This document shows positions 59,201 to 64,000 of a stretch of DNA of 64,000 nt, piece after piece. Position numbers and translations under genes: made by a program. The DNA comes from RBC101 sp052387735. Its GTDB lineage: Bacteria; Gemmatimonadota; Gemmatimonadetes; Gemmatimonadales; Gemmatimonadaceae. The stretch lies in assembly GCA_052387735.1 (NCBI GenBank), contig JBQTIW010000124.1, positions 14,255 to 78,254 on the forward strand, written 5' to 3'. Within the stretch, counting starts at the first letter, position 1. Each line of letters opens with the position of its first letter. Under the pieces are notes generated by a model that searched no databases, was not told where the DNA came from, and worked only from the letters and a program-made list of their open reading frames with translations.

Positions 59201-59401
59201 TCCAACGACCTCCGCTCAGGGGAACACCGTTCGAGCGTGAAGGACTTGCGCCCCTCGCTGTAACCTATCCGACTTCCCGGAACCCGCCACCGTACAGAAG
59301 GGGTCTGCGGATCTACAGGTTCCTACAATGGCATCGCGTAGCTGAACGGCCGGTGAACCCTACCACCAGTCCCGACAGCTCCCTAGCTTCCGGCCCTCCT
59401 G

Positions 59402-60313
59402 ATGGACTCCCCTCGCACACCTCGAGCTGACCTTCTCGACCCCTCCCAGGTGGCCTCGCTCGGCCGCATGGAGATTGTCGCGCGTTGGGTGGTCGAGGGC
59501 TTTCTGCAAGGCTTACACCGCTCACCTCGAAAAGGGTTCTCCGTGGAGTTCGCGGAGTATCGGGGGTACCAGCCGGGAGATGATCTCCGGTACATCGACT
59601 GGAAGGTCGTCGCGCGGGCTGACAAGTGGATGATCAAGCAGATCGAGGAGGAGACGAACCTCCGGGCCGCGCTGGTGCTTGACGTCAGCAAGTCGATGGA
59701 CTGGAAAGGGGTCGTAGCCCGGCTCACGAAGCTCGAATATGCCGAGCAGATTGTGGCCTCGGTGAGCCTGCTCCTGTTGCGACAAAAGGACGCGGTCGGG
59801 CTGGTGCGCTACGACGATCGCCTGCGGACGGTGATCTCTCCGAAGGCGCGCATCGTCCACTGGCGGCGGATCATCAACGCGCTGGCGGAGCCCGGCGCCG
59901 GGGGCGACTCGAAAATGGGGGCGGCGCTGTTCCAGGCGGGTCGAATGGTGAGTCGACCGGGCATCGTGATTCTCGTCTCGGACCTGCTGGTGGACCAGGA
60001 GGACACGCTCAGCGGGCTCAAGGCCGTTCGGGCCGGAGGGCACGACGTCACGGTGCTCCACATCATGGACCGGTCCGAGCGCGAACTGGACGTGGCACCG
60101 GAGGCCATCTTCGCCGACACCGAGGGGCCGCTCCAGGTCTCGGCCACGGCCTCCGAAGTGCGCGAGGCCTACCGGCGCACGGTGGATCACGCGATCCAGG
60201 AGTGGCGAGACCGGCTCGGCGCGTTAGGCGTGTCATACGAAGTCGTGTTCACCGATGAGCCGTTCGGCGTGCCCCTGCGCAAAGCGTTCGCCGCGCGGCA
60301 GCGCCTGCCGTGA
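59402..60313 (+). CDS. DUF58 (vWA-like) protein
   Basis: The protein has 303 residues. The DUF58 core motif is 'YRGYQPGDDLRYIDWKVVAR', followed by a von Willebrand A-like fold: 'AALVLDVSKSMDWKG' (D-x-S-x-S MIDAS), 'IVILVSDLLVDQED' and 'ALGVSYEVVFTDEPF'. Such proteins usually act with a MoxR AAA ATPase and BatA-type membrane proteins in envelope stress or metalloprotein assembly. No MoxR gene is in the window; it would be expected upstream but the neighbour there is unrelated. Its stop overlaps the BatA-like start by 4 bases. Confidence 0.9.
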   Translation: MDSPRTPRADLLDPSQVASLGRMEIVARWVVEGFLQGLHRSPRKGFSVEFAEYRGYQPGDDLRYIDWKVVARADKWMIKQIEEETNLRAALVLDVSKSMDWKGVVARLTKLEYAEQIVASVSLLLLRQKDAVGLVRYDDRLRTVISPKARIVHWRRIINALAEPGAGGDSKMGAALFQAGRMVSRPGIVILVSDLLVDQEDTLSGLKAVRAGGHDVTVLHIMDRSERELDVAPEAIFADTEGPLQVSATASEVREAYRRTVDHAIQEWRDRLGALGVSYEVVFTDEPFGVPLRKAFAARQRLP

Positions 60314-62118
60314 GTTTTCTCGAGCCGTTGTATCTGCTGCTGGGCGCTGCTGCCGCCGTGCCGCTCGTGCTGCACCTGATGCGTCGCCGCATCCACGGCA
60401 AGGTGGATTTTCCGGCGGTGCAGTACCTGGCGCGTGCCGAACGCGAGAACATCCGGCAGATCAAGATGCGCAATCTGCTGCTGATGTTGCTCCGCATGCT
60501 GGCGGTGCTGCTCCTGGCGCTGGCCGCGGCGCGCCCGTTAGGCGCGTTCTTCGGCGCCGGTCACGTGCCGACCGCGCTCGCGATCGTGGTGGATAACTCC
60601 TTGAGTACCAGCGCCGTCGTGAACGGCCAGCCCGTGCTGGCGACGCTCCGCGCCGCGGCCCGGGAGGCGGCGGCCGCGGCCGATGGTGCCGACCGACTCT
60701 GGCTCGTCTCGGCCGATGGCCAGGTCGTGGGTGGCGGTCAGGAGGCCATTCTGGACGCGATCGATCGGACGGATGCGATTGCCGGACGGGGCGACCTCTC
60801 CACGGCGCTGACCCGCGCCAGCGGCCTCGTCTCCGGCGCAGGGCTCCCGGCGCGCCAGGTCGTGGTCGTCACCGATGCGCAGGCGACGACCTGGAGCCAA
60901 CCAGTGTCCACCGGAGACGTCAGAGTCTCGCTACTGGCCCCGGCGACCGCGCCACCGCCTAACCGTGCCGTGGTCCTGGCCGAAGCGCGGCCGGTGCGCT
61001 GGACGCCGCGGGGCTCGGTGCTGGCCCGCGCCGCCGGGCCCGACTCGGCCACCTATCGCATCGCGTTAGGCAACACGCGGCTGGCGAGCGGAACGGCCCG
61101 AGGGGGCGAGGACCTCACGGTGCACAGTTCACCCAACGAGCAGGGGTGGCGCGCCGGGGTGGTGGAGCTGGCGCCTGACGAGTTGCGGGGCGACGATGCG
61201 CGGTACTTCGCGGTCTGGCTGGGTGCGGCGCCCCAGGTACGCATCGATGCCGCGGCCGGCCCGTTCGTGCGCACCGCCGTCGACGCCCTGGTCCAGAACC
61301 AGCGGGTCGCGTTAGGCGGGGAGGTCGCGATCACGACCGCCGATCGGGCGGATCGACTGCCGGCCCTGCTGGTGGCGCCCGCCGATCCCGTGCGCGCCGG
61401 CACGGCGAACCGAACGCTGGAGCGTCTCGGCATCCCGTGGCGGTTCGGGCCGGCCCGTCGCGACGAGACCGTGGTCCGCGGTGCGCGCTTCGATGGCGTG
61501 AAGGCCACACTCCGCTACCCCTTGATCGCCCAGTCCGGCGCTGTTGCCGACACCCTGGCCACCGCGGGAGGTGAAGCCTGGATTGTCGCCGGCGAGCGGT
61601 TCGTGTTGATCGGGTCGCCGCTCGAACCGTCGGCCACCGACCTCCCGGTGCGCGCCGGTTTCGTGCCATGGCTCGGTGACATGATCGCGCAGCAGTTGGC
61701 TGGTGACGCGACCGCCGTCTTCCACGCGGCTCCGGGCGGCCAGGTCCGGCTTCCCAGTGGGGTGGATGCGATCGAGTCGGGCGACGGCCAGCGGCAAAAT
61801 GCTGCGGGCGTGTCCACCGCACCGTTGCGTCCCGGCGTGTACTTCCTCCGTCGCGGGGAGGACCGCGTCGGCGCGCTGGTCGTCAACCCCGAGCCCGAGG
61901 AATCGGATTTGCGCCGGCTGGAGATCGCCGCGCTCCGCGACCGCATTCAGGGCAGGGATGCGGTCGTCACGTCGGACGAGGCGACGTGGCGTCGCTCCCT
62001 CTACGCGGCGGGGTCCCAGCGGCCTTTGCAGGTCCCGCTGATCGTGCTTGCCCTGGCCCTGCTGGCCGCAGAGACCTTCGTCGTCAGGCGGACCGAGCGG
62101 CAGGTCGCGACGCCCTGA
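60310..62118 (+). CDS. BatA N-terminal-domain membrane protein
   Basis: The protein has 602 residues from a GTG at 60310 overlapping the DUF58 stop. The N-terminus 'FLEPLYLLLGAAAAVPLVLH' followed by 'LMRRR' is the BatA_N hairpin. A second helix ('LLLMLLRMLAVLLLALAAAR') leads to a periplasmic vWA-like region ('ALAIVVDNSLSTSAVVNGQP', 'RQVVVVTDAQATTWSQPVST'). The C-terminus has one more helix ('VPLIVLALALLAAETFVV'). It is inner-membrane anchored and is probably the partner of DUF58. Four CGTTAGGC-type octamers fall in this gene and its border, an unusually high local density. Confidence 0.85.
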   Translation: MSFLEPLYLLLGAAAAVPLVLHLMRRRIHGKVDFPAVQYLARAERENIRQIKMRNLLLMLLRMLAVLLLALAAARPLGAFFGAGHVPTALAIVVDNSLSTSAVVNGQPVLATLRAAAREAAAAADGADRLWLVSADGQVVGGGQEAILDAIDRTDAIAGRGDLSTALTRASGLVSGAGLPARQVVVVTDAQATTWSQPVSTGDVRVSLLAPATAPPPNRAVVLAEARPVRWTPRGSVLARAAGPDSATYRIALGNTRLASGTARGGEDLTVHSSPNEQGWRAGVVELAPDELRGDDARYFAVWLGAAPQVRIDAAAGPFVRTAVDALVQNQRVALGGEVAITTADRADRLPALLVAPADPVRAGTANRTLERLGIPWRFGPARRDETVVRGARFDGVKATLRYPLIAQSGAVADTLATAGGEAWIVAGERFVLIGSPLEPSATDLPVRAGFVPWLGDMIAQQLAGDATAVFHAAPGGQVRLPSGVDAIESGDGQRQNAAGVSTAPLRPGVYFLRRGEDRVGALVVNPEPEESDLRRLEIAALRDRIQGRDAVVTSDEATWRRSLYAAGSQRPLQVPLIVLALALLAAETFVVRRTERQVATP

Positions 62119-64000
62119 TGGCGCTGCCGCTGGTGGTGGATGCGTTCGAGCGGCTCGCGCCGTTCGGCCGATTGGTGGCGGAGTTCCCCGGCGCCGGAGA
62201 GCGTCAGCCCGTTGCCGGACTGCTCGGATCGACGGACGCTGTGCTCGTCGCTGCGCTCGCGCGTCATCACACGAATCGCTTTTTCGTGGTGGTGTGCGAG
62301 TCGGTCAGCGAGTCGGAACGATGGCTCGCCGACCTGGAGCTCCTGATGGAGACCGCGCCGGTGGCCCTCTATCCCCCGCGCGAGGGATTCGGCACCGAGG
62401 AGCCGCATGCGGAGATTGCCGGGGAGCGGGTGGAGACCCTCGAGCGGGTGTCACAGGGCGGGGTGCGGGTGCTGCTCACGACCGCCCGGGCGCTCCTCGA
62501 GCGCACCGGCCTTCCGTCCGCGTTAGGTGCGTCGCGACTGGACCTGCGCCAGGGCGACACGCACCGTCCGGAGGAGCTGGCGGCGCACCTGGAGTCGATC
62601 GGATTCGAGCGTGTCCCCATGCTCGACGACGTGGCGCAGTTCGCGGTGCGTGGAGGCATCGTCGACGTGTACTCGTTCGGCATGGCCGAGCCGGTCCGCC
62701 TGGAGTTCTGGGGCGACGAGATCGTGGAGCTGCGGCACTTCGACATTGCGTCGCAACGGTCCACCCGCCCGGCCGAATCGGCGGTGATCCTCCCGGTCGA
62801 CGCCCCTCCGGCCGAGACCCGCTCGTTAGGTGCGGACCAGGTGTCGATCACGTCGCTGTTTCCGCCGGACACGGTGCTGGTCGTTCCCGACGAGTCGCAC
62901 CTGCAGCCGGAGCTGGCGCGGACCTGGGAGGAGGCGCAGCACCATGCCGACCTGGCGCGGCGGCGGGGAGAAGGGGTGGTCGAGCGCGACACCACCTTCG
63001 TGTCGCCCGACAAGCTCCTGGCGTCGCTGGGGAGGTACGCGCGGCTGGCGACCGTCGATGCGGCGCGCGACCGCGACGCGATCGTGTTTCCCATTCGTCC
63101 GCCGGACAACATCTCGCGTGATGTCCGCCTCCTTCGCCGCATCGTCCGGGACGGGACACCGACCGTCATCCTGTGCGACAACAGCGGCCAGGCCGAACGC
63201 CTCGACGAGCTGCTGAACGAGGACGAGTGGAACCCCTCGCCGGCGGCCCTCACGATCGGCGTGCTGCACGGCGGGTTCGTCATTCCGCCCGGGAGCCGGC
63301 GAACCGGTGAACCCGACGCCCGGCCGGCGCTCGGGCTCCGCGTCCTCACCGATCACGAGATCTTCCGGCGCGACCGGAGGCTGCGGCGCGCGCGTCGTTA
63401 TGCGGCAGGGTCGGTGCTGGAGACGATCACGGCGCTCAAGGCCGGCGACTATGTCGTGCATCTCGAACACGGAGTGGGGATCTATCGAGGCATCGAGCAG
63501 CTGTTCGTTCGCGAGAGCACGATCGAGGTCGCGGTCATCGAATACGAAGGAGGCGACCGGCTCAACGTCCCCCTCTACCGCATCGATCAGATCGAGCGCT
63601 ACCGTTCCGGCGTCGACGTCGGCGACGATGCGCCGCCCCCCAAGCTCCACCGGCTTGGCGGCAAACGATGGGCAGCACAGCGCGACCGGACGCGGATCGC
63701 GATCGAGGCGATGACGCACGAGCTCCTCGACCTCTACGCGCGCCGCAAGATCGCCACCCGTCCGCCGCATGCCGCCGACACGGCCTGGCAGAAGCAGCTG
63801 GAGTCGTCCTTCTTGTTCGAGGACACCCCCGACCAGCGCAAGGCGACGGAGGACGTGAAGCGCGACCTCGAGGGCGAGCGGCCGATGGATCGCCTCCTCG
63901 ACGGCGATGTGGGGTACGGCAATACCGAGGTAGCGATCCGCGCCTCGTTAAAGGCGGTCAAGGGTGAACGGCAAGTCGCCGTGCTCGTCCCCACCACCAT
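62118..64000 (+). CDS. mfd: Transcription-repair coupling factor (runs off the window)
   Basis: The first 627 residues are visible, from the ATG at 62118, which shares a base with the preceding stop. The order is UvrB-like domains ('VALYPPREGFGTEEPHAEIA', 'FERVPMLDDVAQFAVRGGIV', 'DVYSFGMAEPVRLEFWGDEI'), the RNA-polymerase-binding Tudor-like domain ('LKAGDYVVHLEHGVGIYRGI', 'EYEGGDRLNVPLYRIDQIER') and the start of the helicase ('FLFEDTPDQRKATEDVKRDL'). Mfd removes stalled RNA polymerase and recruits UvrA. The helicase Walker A reads 'GDVGYGNTEVA' at 63906-63938, with Asn602 where the family has Lys (GYGKTE). The rest of the motor lies outside the window. Confidence 0.93.
   Translation, partial: MALPLVVDAFERLAPFGRLVAEFPGAGERQPVAGLLGSTDAVLVAALARHHTNRFFVVVCESVSESERWLADLELLMETAPVALYPPREGFGTEEPHAEIAGERVETLERVSQGGVRVLLTTARALLERTGLPSALGASRLDLRQGDTHRPEELAAHLESIGFERVPMLDDVAQFAVRGGIVDVYSFGMAEPVRLEFWGDEIVELRHFDIASQRSTRPAESAVILPVDAPPAETRSLGADQVSITSLFPPDTVLVVPDESHLQPELARTWEEAQHHADLARRRGEGVVERDTTFVSPDKLLASLGRYARLATVDAARDRDAIVFPIRPPDNISRDVRLLRRIVRDGTPTVILCDNSGQAERLDELLNEDEWNPSPAALTIGVLHGGFVIPPGSRRTGEPDARPALGLRVLTDHEIFRRDRRLRRARRYAAGSVLETITALKAGDYVVHLEHGVGIYRGIEQLFVRESTIEVAVIEYEGGDRLNVPLYRIDQIERYRSGVDVGDDAPPPKLHRLGGKRWAAQRDRTRIAIEAMTHELLDLYARRKIATRPPHAADTAWQKQLESSFLFEDTPDQRKATEDVKRDLEGERPMDRLLDGDVGYGNTEVAIRASLKAVKGERQVAVLVPTT

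Overview
The window is about 66% GC and reads as a chromosomal segment of a Gram-negative, peptide- and glycan-scavenging bacterium, most likely a member of the Gemmatimonadota. That placement is an inference. It rests on a SusC/SusD-like outer-membrane pair, a heptosyltransferase-type enzyme, secreted VPS10/BNR-repeat proteins, a Ser/Thr kinase with a TolB-like plus TPR tail, and many exported amidohydrolases and peptidases. There is no rRNA operon, insertion sequence, CRISPR array or intact prophage. One tRNA (Asn) is present.

Layout. 1-10.1 kb: exported peptidases and amidohydrolases (M28, imidazolonepropionase-like, Ntn asparaginase, M24), a methyltransferase, a helix-hairpin-helix protein and a large BNR-repeat protein. 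10.2-13.8 kb: a membrane protein with its winged-helix regulator, uppS, and purEK. 14-16 kb: a D-aminoacylase-like enzyme and a wrecked vapBC toxin-antitoxin locus. 16.4-21 kb: the SusC/SusD pair. 21-27 kb: tag, a holin-like membrane protein, DinB, a lipoprotein, an HNH-endonuclease tail beside tRNA-Asn, a 5'-nucleotidase and an SDR. 27-35 kb: uvrA, a subtilase, an FHA/PP2C signalling pair and an HD hydrolase. 35-43 kb: pckA, the malic enzyme maeB, an M20 peptidase, rpiB and endonuclease IV. 43-46 kb: ftsE-ftsX-envC. 46-53 kb: a compact six-gene unit (ROK kinase, PfkB kinase, STAS-like/HATPase protein, STAS-like/winged-helix protein, 98-residue protein, trans-sulfuration enzyme), then a TSUP permease and a GT9 transferase. 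53-64 kb: a Ser/Thr kinase fused in frame to a decayed sialidase-like fragment, lepA, a DUF4384-type protein, DUF58 and BatA-like proteins, and the start of mfd.

Two sequence-level signals run through the whole window. First, the octamer CGTTAGGC (either strand) occurs about 37 times by hand count, where roughly 2-3 are expected. It sits mostly inside genes, where it contributes unusual TTA or TAA/TAG triplets, and it supplies the stop codon of at least four genes. Second, many intergenic gaps carry inverted-repeat elements whose arms are tandem 7-9-mers (GGGAGAC, GGGATTC, GAACGGGT, GTGGGTA, GAGAAGCAC). The arm sequence differs between loci but the architecture is shared. One such array has entered the uvrA coding sequence in frame.

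Other points to check: an Asn in place of the Walker A lysine of Mfd, the kinase/sialidase-fragment fusion, and the 46-51 kb operon, which joins two sugar kinases to a partner-switch-like pair and is my best candidate for an undescribed system.
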